From: Varroa destructor
Lineage: Eukaryota; Arthropoda; Arachnida; Mesostigmata; Varroidae
Direction: 5' to 3'
Assembly: GCF_002443255.2 (NCBI RefSeq)
Contig: NW_019211460.1
Location: 38,015,498 to 38,079,497 of the forward strand
DNA length: 64,000 bases
In this document: positions 25,131 through 37,615 of the stretch, in pieces
Layout of the letters: every line of letters begins with the position of its first letter
Position numbering within the stretch: position 1 is the first letter of the stretch
Notes under the pieces: model-generated
Database searches by the model: none
The model's input: only the letters and a program-made list of their open reading frames with translations
Told to the model about the DNA's origin: nothing
Made by a program: the position numbers and the translations under genes

Positions 25131-28100
25131 AGAGAAAGTAAATACTCAAAATGAAATGAATAGCAGAAGAATTGAGTCATGTATTAGGTCACGTGCATAA
25201 TTTATACGAGCATAAACAGCGCTGGCAGGGCACACTACTATACAGAAAGATCAGTAGGGTTACTGAATGTGGCTGTATATAGATTTCCTAAAAAGAAATC
25301 GTCCGCGCCATTCTCTACTTAAAACTACGGACGATACTGGGTAAACGAGCCGCTACATATACGTTAGCCGTTAGTTGGAACTTGGGAGTAATTCTGTGTT
25401 GTGAAAAGGAATACAAAAGAGAGACTGATATTGTCCGTCTCAATAGACATTAGATGTGCAATTAATACGAGGTCTTGGTGTACTAATTTTATCGTGGCGT
25501 CCCTGCACGGTCCCCGTGATGGCTATGTGGGTGACGCGTTTGCCTACTGATCTTGAAAACAATTGGTGGTCTGGGTCCAGATCCGAGTGCGGACGCACTT
25601 TATTAGCCGTCTGATGGAATGCCTGACAGCGACGCCGGACGTAGTATCTGAAAAACTTAGTCTTAGGCATACCTAAACGAGCATTATTGCAATGTTTACT
25701 TGGTATTATACCGATTGTCCATGTGCCTTCGCTTACTGTGCGTATTTATATTTTATAGGATTGCATGGGTTGCACAGCGTACCCATACCCCCGTGTAATG
25801 AATGAATGGATTGAACAAAACATTAGATTGTCCGGAGCCATTGAGAGATTTAAAGGATTCGAGATATTTTCAGCTACGCAGCGCAATTTTCAGCGTTATT
25901 GGCGGACGAACTAAATATGTACGTCAAACGTTTGGCTATCTGCGATTACAAGCTAACTGAGTGATATCACAATATAATAAGTTTTGAGGCCAAGGTATCG
26001 TTTAGGTTTGAAAACAAACGCTCAGTAATTAAGTTTCATTTTAAGAACAAAATTGTGATCTTGAGCACCACAAAGAAAGTGACTACATGTCAGAACTTTA
26101 AACAGAACAACGGGTTACTATGATCATGGGACCTTTTAAGCAAAAGATATGCAAGGCAATGCACGTTTTGTAGCAGCTCAATATAGAGTTTCTCAAAGTA
26201 TGGGTTATAAAATTATGGCAAAAATAATGAAGGCGAGAAAAGGAAACAGAAAATGGATTTCTCGCAAATGATAGGATAGATCGTGTGGATCCCGTGCAGT
26301 GTAAGCTAAAGGCAATTTTCCTAATTGTTATTAGCAAAAGTCCACTTATGACACAACGTTGCTATAGAAGAGAAACTTTCGCGATCAAAGCAGCTTGTTC
26401 GTTCGTTTAAGATCCCCAAGTCTAGTCACCTCCTCCGCGATCTCCATTTCTCTCGCCACTCCAGTTTTCCACACAATTAATGAACTGTTGTTCTGCTGAA
26501 TTTTCATCAATAAACTACTAGCGCTTTCACTTTCGTAGGACAGAAACTTAGTTACTGAGTGCTAACTTTCAGCATTAAACTACAATTTGCCCTTACACGT
26601 GCTATTCTCCGACGAAACACAGTCAGTTCATAGTCGTAGGCTGCCAAAGAGTCGTGCGTGTTGGTAGATTAATTGTGGTGAAATTCATGAGAACATATTT
26701 CGTTCACCATTAAAAACAAATAGAATTCTGCGCATTTTTGACTACATTTAGTTGGGCTTTAACATCGTTAAAGACTCAACTGAAATCCAGATCTTTCAGC
26801 CTGGACTGGATTGCGATAAGACCCCATGCAATAATTGGTGAAAGCAAGTTTTGTATTACTTACCTGAGCATCTGTATATATAACGAAACACGAAGTACAT
26901 CTCGGGTTGATAATATTAAGTAAATAATAGCTTGATTACTGATTCAGTTACTGCTTTTACGCTCCTGGCTAATATTTATGTAACTAATATTGTTTAGATT
27001 TTTTAACTTGCTCACATTTCTCATTTTGAACTCGGATTTTTAATGCAGATTTACAGTGACGATGTAGCGTGAGCTAAATGAATTGCACGGCAATCCTTGA
27101 TTTCATTAAATTATTTTCTATAGCTTCATACAAAACAATTAATTGCACGTTTACAAATCTAGAATGATAGAAAATGAGGTAGAAAATAGTTTCTAATGAA
27201 CAAGCGACAGAACACCCAGTCATTATTGGCTCAATATCGTCACGTTACAGAACCTTTAAATAAAATCAAGCCACCAAAATGAGTACTAAAAAAGAAAAAA
27301 AAAGAAAGATCAGAATCGATCCGATCTATAATTCAATGAAAAAATATATGATACACCAGAAGCTTTCATCAACAGCTTGGAAAGTTTTCATTGAAAGATG
27401 AAATGGATACTTCACAGTCCTACAAAAGCGGTTGCAAGAAGCAGGTCTGCATGATATTCAGTTACCTTGATCAACGCAATACACGAACTTCTAGCGCGTA
27501 GTAATAGTTTTTTAGATGTCATGCTTTAACTTATCACAAATCCTAACGGAAATTATTAGGCGTCTTCGATGCGCGCGTATCTGTATGTGTATGTAGTATT
27601 AGATTGAAAAATGATTGAATAATGTATAGATACTGCGATGTAACCGTAATAAAGAGGAATGTGCAGGACATTTGCGAACCACTGCATCGATGTTTAACAG
27701 TTTGACCGCGCTCAAAAAAGGCGGTACGTAGTCTCCGAAGTCGTTTTTTTTTCATACATCAAGGACCCAAGAGGCGAGCTAATGCGCGAAATTAAGGAAA
27801 TAGGCTAAGGAATAATTATTTGGCCTAGAGGCAAAATATCAGTCGGAATCTATATGAAGTTGTGTTGGCTAGATCTTCTCCGTGGCTGGAAATATCAGGA
27901 ATTAAATGCCCAAGTGATAAGATATATTTATACAGGGGTGCTAAAAAGCTGAAAAGCCTTAAAGGTTAGATTGCCTATGTATAAGTACTCACGTGCAAGA
28001 AATTCAGTAATTTGGTTCAAAAGCTGGCTAACTGTAACTTAAAATTGAAGACGTTAACACTGAAATGAATACATTTATTTTATTTAATCACACCTGTCGT

Positions 28101-30701
28101 CAAGAAGACGTAATTGGCGCAATTCAAGTTAGCGGATCGTTTGTTTGCATTTCCCCCTATACTTAAATTGTCCTTCTCCTCGATCATAGTTGAGCAATAA
28201 TCAAGATCACTATTAGACGACCTATGCACGCTAATCTTGTAGTAGTGTTATCTTTTCTGAATATCTTTTATCACAAGTTAAAAATCTCTTTCCGGGGGTG
28301 GTCTGTATGCCTCATCTATTTGACTACTTCTAGCTTGATACATTTCTGCTATGGCACCAGGCTTTCCGGCTGCATTAAACGTAACTATGAGGAACACTGC
28401 TATCACCTCGATGAAAAATGCACTGGTATTTCTATATATTCAGGCGAGGCAAATTGTCTTATCTGCCTCAATTGTTGTTATTTTATTTACTGCACATAAA
28501 TGACTGACATTCAGTTTGCATATCAGTCATATACTTGCATGCTTTTCTGCATAAATTGTCGAAAAAGGTACTCTCTGCTTTCCAAAGCGCTGTTGGTTTT
28601 TTTTTATTCGTAGAGGGATTTCGTCGACGGCCATCTAGAGCAGGTTCTGTGCTTCATCTCCTTCACGTAAAGTCGCACTCACAGTCTTTTACGATTTTGC
28701 TTGTTGTCATTGCGTTCCTGAAACAGTCAATGGTTCAAAGCGAAATAATGAACGTGTTCAAAACAATAAACTATGCACATACTGGGTATTTAATCCATGG
28801 GTTCAGTCATCTCTACTTTAAAGCTGCTTACAAATAGTTGAGTCTAGCTTAGAATATCATGCTGAGGGAGCTATAGTATTACGATATCACTGTCATGGCT
28901 AGCAGCTAGTAAAGTTCTTGACAGCGATAAAAGAAGATGTATGCGTTGCAATAACAAAACTGTAACATCACATCTCTTCGATTGGGTATATATACAACAA
29001 CTTTAGCTAGCCTGGAGTGAAAATAAATCTTTCATTTCATATATATAGTAACATTCGTTTTAAATGATGAAAAGAACGCGACTAAGGTTTTTTGTTTGTC
29101 ACGGATGCACAAATGAACGCCGTCCGCTGAAGGTACTGAAATTATCAGATTTCTTATAACTTATAGCAAAATATCAGTAGTCTCTTCGGGCAGATCTAAC
29201 CATTTTTATTAGAAATCAAATGATACGAACTGTGTCTTGTGTTGGTTTGAATCTGACCATGCTTAGATATCGTGTTGTATGTATGCATCCGTTCGTGTGT
29301 TTCATATACACATGTTGTAAAAGGGGCACATCTTGACCTCACGCAAGTGCAAACTATACTAGTTACTTAAAGAGTAACGCGTGGGAAAAAGTATCGTAAA
29401 ATAGGAAGTACACTCGGATCGACTTAGATCGAAAATCGGTAAACTCTAGAAACGATTGTTCAGAACAAAGTATTTATAGCGAATCTATCGTCCCCGTGAT
29501 GACAATGTAGTAATGGTGTTGTCTGGATACGAGGTTGAATCGGTTCTTCTAATTCAGTTCTAAAAGAGAAAAACGTCCTTAAGCTGAAAATGAGCTATAA
29601 TAAAAACCTATATATATATGACTTCGAGGGGTAAATTCGTATTACGTGCTTATGTGTCACGTATACAAAAATAAAGGATGCTAAATTTCGTATTGTACTT
29701 TGTTAGATTAGTTAGGACTAAAATCGGTACCTGATTAAAAATAGAATTGCTGCCGATTTCGTTAATAAATAATGTCAGAGTTCGATAAAAGCCTAAGAAC
29801 GATGCTATTACGCCCATTAATGTAGCTTAAAAGGATTAATTAAAACTTTGGGTTGCAATTGAACGAATTCGACGAGCTGTAGCAAGCGTCAGATGAAATA
29901 GGTTAACGCCATTAATAGTTGTTACTGTCCGGTCGCTGGTTGAGACATTTAGAATGTGTGGCAGATCGACGGATGTGCATACACCTGTTAAAGGTTAAGG
30001 TAAAAAATATAATAAAAATAGAAAGTTGCCACGTTTTTTAACTTCTGTAGGCATAACGATCAATTATTTATAAAACTGATTCCAGTCACACTGAATATGT
30101 TCAGCTGCGTTTGATCTGTTTCTGTTGCATCAAGATGATGAAATGGCTGTACAAGTAAGACAAATGAATAACGAAAATGTAGCTATATACAGAGTATCAA
30201 TATAATCAAATTACCAAGAGGAAATATTTTCAATAAGATGTCCTATATTAAATAAGAATTTTAATCGAAAAACGTTGGGACAAGAAAGTGAAATCTGTCC
30301 ACTACTGGGCCGCAACCGCGAATATATGTATCGTAGTTTGTGTCGATGTAATTCGCGCAAATCGACCAAGCTATGACACAAGTGTACTTAGAGAGGCTAG
30401 TACCGATGGGACTAATGAATTAAATTGCACAAAAAGACGGATATGCATTCATAGCTTATCTTTGAAGTAGTTAGAACAATTTCTTTATTTGAACCTGAAA
30501 TTTGATTTACGTCATCACCGCCATTTACGAGTCCATCATATCTAAACGCGTTTCATTCGAACTAATGATAATTTGTAGTTAAGTCATCTCTATATTTCGA
30601 GTTTTACGTCGGATATTGCCGTTCGGCATAATTCCATCAGACGGCCGGTTCCAGATCTAGTCAATGTATGCCAGTCGGCCAGACAAGGCCCACAATACAT
30701 T
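25131..30701. other. AT-rich intergenic DNA
   Basis: About 5.5 kb between the divergent flanks of the DnaJ and carrier genes. Open frames reach 100 codons (28535-28837, plus) and 91 codons (28224-28499, plus), but none shows motifs, good start context plus splice logic, or family resemblance. No RNA gene was recognised. Confidence 0.45.
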
Positions 30702-30729
30702 ATCTGACAGGCAAGCCTGCCTGTCGGAT
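30702..30729. repeat. 12-bp hairpin with AGCC loop
   Basis: ATCTGACAGGCA (702-713 past 30000) pairs with TGCCTGTCGGAT (718-729) with a single T:G wobble. It sits in a short GC-richer patch (about 30600-30735) whose two ends carry loosely inverted-repeat-like words (TTCCATCAGACGG and, in reverse complement, TTCATCCGACAGG). It may be a small foldback element. Confidence 0.6.
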
Positions 30730-30887
30730 GAAGTCCTAACTAAAACGGACTTTAAATAGATTTATTACATCGTTTATCACTAACTTATCTGTGGTTTAAC
30801 AGGAGTAAAAACTCAAAAGTATAACCTTTCATACAGCAGTTATAATGAAAATCCGTTTTTACACTACGAAGAATTAACTTCACATTA

Positions 30888-30893
30888 TTTATT
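30888..30893 (-). terminator. Possible polyadenylation signal (AATAAA) for the carrier gene
   Basis: AATAAA on the minus strand, about 400 bases beyond the stop codon of the SLC25A44-like gene. Not confirmed by transcript data. Confidence 0.4.
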
Positions 30894-31288
30894 TCATGTA
30901 AATTGCCATGATGTTCCAATAGCATGACGGCATTCTTACATAAACTTTGTTTCCACAATAGAAGCTACAGCATTTATAACGATAAAGCCAACAACATCTA
31001 ATAACTCATCATATAATATTATTTTACATATATAATATACATGAATATATTTCGTTTGGAAAATTGCACGAGTCCTCACCCATGATGTGCGTTTGAAATC
31101 GCACTTATTTTCACACATTTACTTCATTAAAACTAAAATAACAGTATCTATATTGGACAGAATGGCAGTCCTTGCGTCGTTTCTCCCTTTAAGGCGTACT
31201 CTCAATGCTTATTGTTCTTTTTCAGCTTTTCAATTTACATATGTATATTATAATTTGAATGTATTGTTCGTTGAGCTTAAATAAGGTG

Positions 31289-34200
31289 CTACCATCGGAT
31301 CTGACTTTTGTACTCTTCGCTAACGGAGTAACGCTTGAGCGTCTCGTAACCGAGAACTAACAGGAACGAGGTAATCGAGCTCTGTACCATGCGGGCCGAG
31401 AGGCCAATTGTAAAGATGCGAAACTTTTCCAATCGCCAAACGTGCCGCATTGCGGTCGTCCACGAATTCAGTCTCTGCACCTGAATTCGCGCCCGGATGA
31501 TATCCAATGGATTTGTAATCACACAGGTTGTCACACCGCTTAACGGCCCGGCTAGACATTGCACAACTACGAGTGGGGTCCAATTTGGTAGAACGGGTAA
31601 TATCGCCTCCTGGTACATTGGGTAAAATGTCCACCAAAAAGCGCTACCTGGGACATAAGTGACCAGCGAAGCAAAATACCCTCGATAAAAACCAGCGATT
31701 CCGTCGTGTCGGTACACCTCTTTAATGATACGTTTCAACGTTTGAAATTTACTTTGAAGGACAGTAGGCGGCAAACCAAGAGGATTGATACTGTTTCGAC
31801 CTAGGACCATAATGTGCTGCGAGACAACGTCGAACGGCGTGACAAATGTCTGACCTACTAACGAACTAATTCCACCGCCAACGAATCCTTTTAGGGACGA
31901 ATCCGTTACACCACGCCTCGATAAACAGTCGCGGATTTTTTCGTAAGTGATGATATATCTGAAAATGAATTGTAAAGAAACGAATCAGTTCTTAAGATTT
32001 TTAATCTGAAAAAAAATATAATTTCACAATGTTTTGTTGAGATAACCTAGCGTCACAAAACAAAAGATTGTTTCTTGGAAGATGAATCCTTAGTAATAAC
32101 ATGTATAAATACAAATTACAAAAAAAAAAACAAAATCTTATAGATAACAATAAATGTATAATGGCGTACATACGGCATAAAATGATCGAATCAATAACCA
32201 ACAACAGTGCGTAGATAATAATTGTGTATTGATAAAGATTGGGTAAATTCTTAATTTTAGCAGCCAGATATTATTGGACATGAAATATAAATTCAACGCA
32301 TACTTAACTTTCCTATAGTGGACATTGGCAGTGGTAATACATATACGTATATAGTAAAAACACTCAGACCTCTTTTTTTATTTGAAACTTACGCCATGCT
32401 CGACACGCTGGACATCGAGTTGATCATAAAGCCCTTGTATAGCGTGCGAAAGCCCTCATAGCGCACTATCTGCCGGAGGGCATCACACGTCCCTGTGTAA
32501 TTGTATGCCGACTGCACCTAAAAGGTTTTACGAAGCATGCAATACTGTTATCTAAAATACAATCACTTCTGGAAATAAAGCCGAAGCCAGACGTGAAGAT
32601 AGGAGTCAATATAAATTTACTATATACTAGGTTAATAGCTAAGTTTGTAACTGGCTCTGGTAATAGAAAAAAATGCACGCAAACCTTGACGCAAGACGCC
32701 TTGAAACGCGGCACCTTAAATGCAAAGTTCAATCCACTATTGTAACTAGTTACAGAAATTCGCATGTAAAACGTGATATTAAAAAATAATAATATAACAT
32801 ATATGATATGACCATATAAAATATGTGATACTGATCCATTCTGCAAACAGAATCTATTCGCTCGTTGCACTGCTATCAAAAAACCACTATGTCAATATGC
32901 AATGGAGAGCCCGTTACATGATGTAAAACATTTATCGTCAGAAGCGTAAACTTGTTATTTGGTATCTATTTCATACTGTTGTAATTCATGTACTACTATT
33001 ACTATATACGCACTAGTCTTGATACAGTCGGTCTGTCTTCGAACATGTAATCAGCTAGAATCTTATCGAAACTTAGTACACCGCACAAATTACCCTGCAT
33101 ATAGATCCTGTACGCACCAAATCTGCCTCTTTACATAATGATTAAATACCCAAGGGAACGACTGCACTAAAATATTTCGCATTTTCCTTACTATGGCCAT
33201 ATTCACCTTAGTTTAAAAAAATATGTAATGATTTTATCGATACTATATATATACGGAATTTAGTAGTGTTTTAAAATCCGGTAAATAAATCGGGCTTGCT
33301 AAAAGTCGTCGGATTTTGGTAAATGCATGAAGGCATCGGAAATCAATACAATATTTACTATCTAAGTGCCGCGGTATTAAAAAGTGGGTATTTTTTTATT
33401 AAATAGAAAAAAAATTGACTATGTGTCATGATGCTAGCGTAAAAATAACTGTAGCGTATGCATCAAGGGAGTGACGTTTCCATGCAAATAATAGTTGAAC
33501 CACCTTTCCTTTTCTGCCATAGTGAATACGGGTTACAAGAGCTAAGAATTACCTAAAGGCTGCCTCTGTCTGCAAAATCGTACTTCATTAAAGGAATCAA
33601 ATATGAAAACTGGCCCTTCCCATCGGAACAAGGAAGAAATATCAGACAGTACCAAGGCACAAATGAAAAAAGCGACGACGCAGCGATGTCGGTCTGGCAC
33701 CCAAGGGGCGGATAACCGCGAAGGCAAACCTACACCTCATAATTTCCCTAATAATGTCCAAAAGAATCCAAATCCGATAGCTCCACCATGAACTTATCTT
33801 TTTTATTTGAGGTGCACCGATGAGGCCAGTGGGCATCGTGAAAATCATGCTCCTCTAGCGAGAAATCATCTCTTGCCTCAAACAAGTAGACTTGACTTTT
33901 CTACGTATCAACCTATTGTAATAAAAATTAGTAAAGAATTTTCCACATTGGTTAAGACACATTAAGATTAGTTAAGATAAAGAAGTATTGCTTCTCGATA
34001 CAGTTTGCTAAAAATAATGCTTACGGTAATAATGATAACCCATTATTACATTTTGTCAATGCTTATGCAAATTCTTACAGGGTTTTGTCTATTGAGAGGA
34101 AAATTCATTTAGAAATCAAACAAAAACAAAGCATTGTAATAAACTAATTCCAACATATATAAAGACATAGTAATTCCAGAACCGCTCGACTTTTTAAGAG

Positions 34201-35583
34201 CTAACGCTTCCTGTATTAAAGTTTAATAACAAAAACAAGGAATGGCAGCGTTATATTGAAAACGGGCGAAACGCAGAACGAGGAAAGACATACGACGATT
34301 ACGAGAGAAGCATACTTCTTTTTAATACTTGGTTTATGCATAGAAAGATCACGCACATTTTTCATTCAATGTAGGTGTTGCCGTATATGCGTAGCAGAAT
34401 AAAGAGGACAGTCACGTTATCTTTGGTGCAACCGTCTGAAGGCCTGAAAAAAGCCAAAGGGCAAACGTATAGAAATGTTTCTCGGCAAATAATTTGGACT
34501 ACTGACTTGATGCATTTAAGGCTCAATGAAAATCACCATTGGTGCAGTATAGACACTGCACAACGATGTTTACGCAAGTGCACTAAATAATTGATGATTC
34601 TGAAGATTATTCTTACTTTAGAAAGAGGGAACTGATGTTGAGAGCAGCGAACATGAAAAGCAACTTATTCTTCTCCATATATCATCCACTTCTTCAAAAC
34701 CGCTGTTTTATGGCAACTTAAAGACCATAAAAGAAACATTGCTGCGCTGACTTACTTCATTTCGTAGAACTATTATATGAATTAATTGAGAGCTACGTGG
34801 CAACTAATTCCCCCAAATACTTTTGTACGGAGACCGCCTCAGCTCACAAGTTTTCTAGAAGACCCAAATGGACTCGTGAATATAAGAAAACTTTTGGTAC
34901 AGGTTAATGTATTTCAATGTTATTTTTCGATAAGTTCCTAGCATTCAAGTGATAATCCTAACGCAAACACTATCCTTTGCAAGAGCAATTAACACGACGT
35001 ACTCACAAGCAAAATTGCATCTGATTTAACTTCCAAAAAAATCCGCTAACTCCGGCTTTATTTTTGTCGGCTCACATCATGAAGATTGGTACTGAAAAAC
35101 GTAAGACTATTGTTGACTACCAGAACAATAAGCACTAGACTTTGGGCTGTTACTCTCTAAAGTGAGTAAAGCATCATCCGTTCTACGCGTAAAATGGCCG
35201 GTTGCTCACACTGCGTAAGTGCTTAGGTCTTTTAGTACAGTGTCGATTTGACTATTCGGTGGTAACATAGTCAACAATTTACTTAATCACGAAATAAACA
35301 TTTTTATACGATCGCTTAAAATATTATGCTAATCAACGCGCATATATACGACGCGTCTACGTGACCTACCCAGTCAGTAGTACACATACGTGTATTATAA
35401 TTGGTTGAATACTAGAGTACCTAGCTATTATGCAATTACCTGTAATCGTGTCTTGACAACAGTAAACGGATATACCAGCGAACGTAACGCGAGTGAATTG
35501 ATGGTTGTGAAACTGATAAAGCGACTTTTATCCATCATCTCCCACTCGATGGTCAGCAATTCGGGCGCCTCCAGGGGCTCCAT
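31289..35583 (-). CDS. Mitochondrial carrier, SLC25A44-type (3 exons, 312 aa)
   Basis: Inner mitochondrial membrane carrier. The vertebrate orthologue is known to carry branched-chain amino acids, so the substrate here is inferred. Coding exons: 35440-35583, 32393-32517 and 31289-31958; all GT-AG, frame intact (939 nt with stop). Six-helix, three-repeat layout with carrier signatures PFTVVK (39-44; the acidic residue is Thr, as in human SLC25A44), TPFDVVSQ in repeat 2 and NPLDIIRARIQ in repeat 3. GFYRGYFASL, LYKGFMINS and GLSARMVQS are the expected post-helix segments. It ends in IRW, similar to the human C-terminus. Human is 314 aa. The chosen start (MEPLEAPELL) has a near-ideal context, GCCATGG. 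An in-frame ATG 31 codons upstream (35676) is possible but adds a lysine/glutamine-rich stretch absent from the family. The gene is head to head with the SR gene. Introns are 2.92 kb and 434 bp. Confidence 0.95.
33000..35430. other. Interior of carrier intron 1
   Basis: The intron between carrier exons 1 and 2 (32518-35439) is AT-rich. A patch at 33542-33850 has open frames on both strands with slightly more balanced composition. I could not assign it to a family. Nothing else is supported. Confidence 0.4.
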
Positions 35584-36264
35584 GGCCCCCAACTCATAGG
35601 TACGAGTCAGGGCTAGCCGGTTAAAAAGTAACTCCTCTTTCTCGATCTGTTTCTGTTGCTTTAATGAAATTCGCAAAACGGCGAGAAACGGTTACCTCAT
35701 TCGAGGCATATATGCCCTTAAATATGAATCATTCAAGCGGTGCGTGCGTCTTCGCTATGGACTCGCCACTCGAATCTATGCTTTGCGCGTACCGGCGGCA
35801 CACTCCGGCGAATCTGCGGATTTTGCAACAATTCGGAGGCATCAATGGTTAGTACTCTTCGTCTAATAGTCACCTTGGAATCAATGGGCGCTGACATATT
35901 TGTTTACAGTCTGCCCGCAATGAGAGGGCTGATGGGAGAGAGCGACTCGGAAGATAGCCAGTTTAACGAGCGAATTCGCTAAAATATGTAGATCTAAAAT
36001 CGACCAATACGGAACTGTGCATGCATAGTATGCTCGTTCGTTGTTTTGAAAATGTCGAACGAACATTGAAAAAGCTCGATAGCGAAATACAAAATCGCTC
36101 AAAAATAATTTTGAGTTTCAAAATAAGCGCCAAATCTCGGCGCCGGTCGCCATCTTGTTGTAGAGTATTGCAAGTTATCGAGGCTGGTTGGTGTGGTGAT
36201 GATGTATACAAGTTAAACGAGCTGGAGTTTTTCGACTGTGTGGCAAAGGCACAACGGATTTAAG
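35584..36264. promoter_or_regulatory. Presumed bidirectional promoter of carrier and SR genes
   Basis: GC- and CpG-balanced block between the carrier start codon (minus) and the likely 5' UTR exon of the SR gene (plus). At 36146-36157 there is GTCGCCATCTTG, one base off the YY1/Pho-type GCCGCCATCTTG element often found at start sites of housekeeping genes. A strong splice donor (AAG|GTAATT) follows at 36264/36265, which would suit a non-coding first exon of the SR gene spliced to the acceptor at 37607-37608. This assignment is inferred from position and composition. Confidence 0.45.
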
Positions 36265-37608
36265 GTAATTTACGTACAGAATATGCTGTTCAGGTCAAGC
36301 GAAACCTAGGGGTATCAATTTGAATCGAGTAAATGGTTATTAAGTCACCGCATGAAGGATGGGCCCAATGTCAATGGTTGACTACTAACCAGGCAAAGCG
36401 AGCGCATTAATAGATGGCTGTCCACGCTGGGGTAACCATTTTCTGTTGCTTGGTGCTTCCGTGCGTATATACAAACATTTGGGTACTAGTTATTCTAAAA
36501 CGTTATGTATCAATGTTCGAAGAGAAGCTTGTTCATTAGTATAGATTTCTATGAGGCGCAATATTCCGGAAGTATTTACACGAGTACGATGAATGCCGTG
36601 TTTCTGTTGGGCCCATTATAGTAATAATAATGTCTCTCAGTAGCTTGTAACCGCCGCTCTATCAAGAGAGAAATAAGGCATTAATGGTGTTATCGTTGAG
36701 CGCCGTGTACAGATGTCTTGACCTGTGTATTTATCCTAAAAGAGCGAGACGTAGGTTCTGCTAGACTTGATTGTGCTCCTATCTAACGAAAAGGATAGTT
36801 GGTCGGGAAGTCTCTTAGTCGCATTAGATGTCGTTCTTAGTGTTAATGTTCGAAGAGTTGGCAACGTAAAACATTGACTTGCGCAGGCTCAAACAGTGAT
36901 GATATAGACTTACTAATAGGCAGGCCATTTTGCTTTAATATATGGATACTTCATATATGCTGCAAGACCAAGCTTCAATTACTTCTTTGGTTTTGGGAGA
37001 TAACCTCTTGTTTAGGGTGTTGAACGTGGCATATCGGGTAAGGATATGATATGTGGTGGTTTCATGTTTGGAAAGAGTTCTTAATAAGAAAGGGTTCACT
37101 TAAAGTTTGCTACACAGCACGGCCCTGTAAGCTGTACTTTAGACAAACTGTCCTACACCAAAACGTACTTCCTGAGGTGTCCAGTACAGATTCCTATTAG
37201 CTAACTGGTCTAAAATTATAGGGAACTTTTTATACTAATTCGCGTCAGAGGATCAGATTTAATATATTTTGAATGTCGGGTGCCTAAATGAATGTTTGTG
37301 GAACGTCTACCAAATCGCAGCAGTAGCTTACTTAAGCAAAGGCGTTAGAATACTGTTCAGAGCTGTCGACGAATTAATGTGATCTGATTTGATGAATGTA
37401 TCCATATGTGACGGTTCTTCCATTAGAGAATGATTTTAATATCATCGTAAAGTTAATCTACTTTGATTTGAATTCGATATATTTGAATATTTTTAATGAA
37501 AATTTGTTAACATAAGCTATTTCTTATTTTTTTTGGTTATCGCTAACCTAACTTTTGTATTCCTACAGTCTTAGCATGCTACTTTTTGGACTGTGTTTCT
37601 TTTTGTAG
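36265..37608 (+). other. Probable 5' UTR intron of the SR gene
   Basis: Begins GTAATT after AAG (36264) and ends TTTTTGTAG at 37608, seven bases before the SR start codon. AT-rich, with no open frame of note. The acceptor is strong, and the triplet just before the ATG (613-615 past 37000) is an in-frame TAG. A non-coding upstream exon is therefore likely; the exact donor is inferred. Confidence 0.5.
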
Positions 37609-37615
37609 GTTTTAG

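Noticed and set aside
31320..31637. 105-codon minus frame overlapping carrier exon 3
   Set aside because: An out-of-frame shadow; the other frame carries all three carrier signatures.
33542..33850. Minus-strand hydrophobic frames inside carrier intron 1, faintly like small membrane proteins (V-ATPase subunit e or selenoprotein K)
   Set aside because: The resemblance is limited to a few residues (APWVP, RRRF), needs frame changes and lacks the diagnostic parts of either family.
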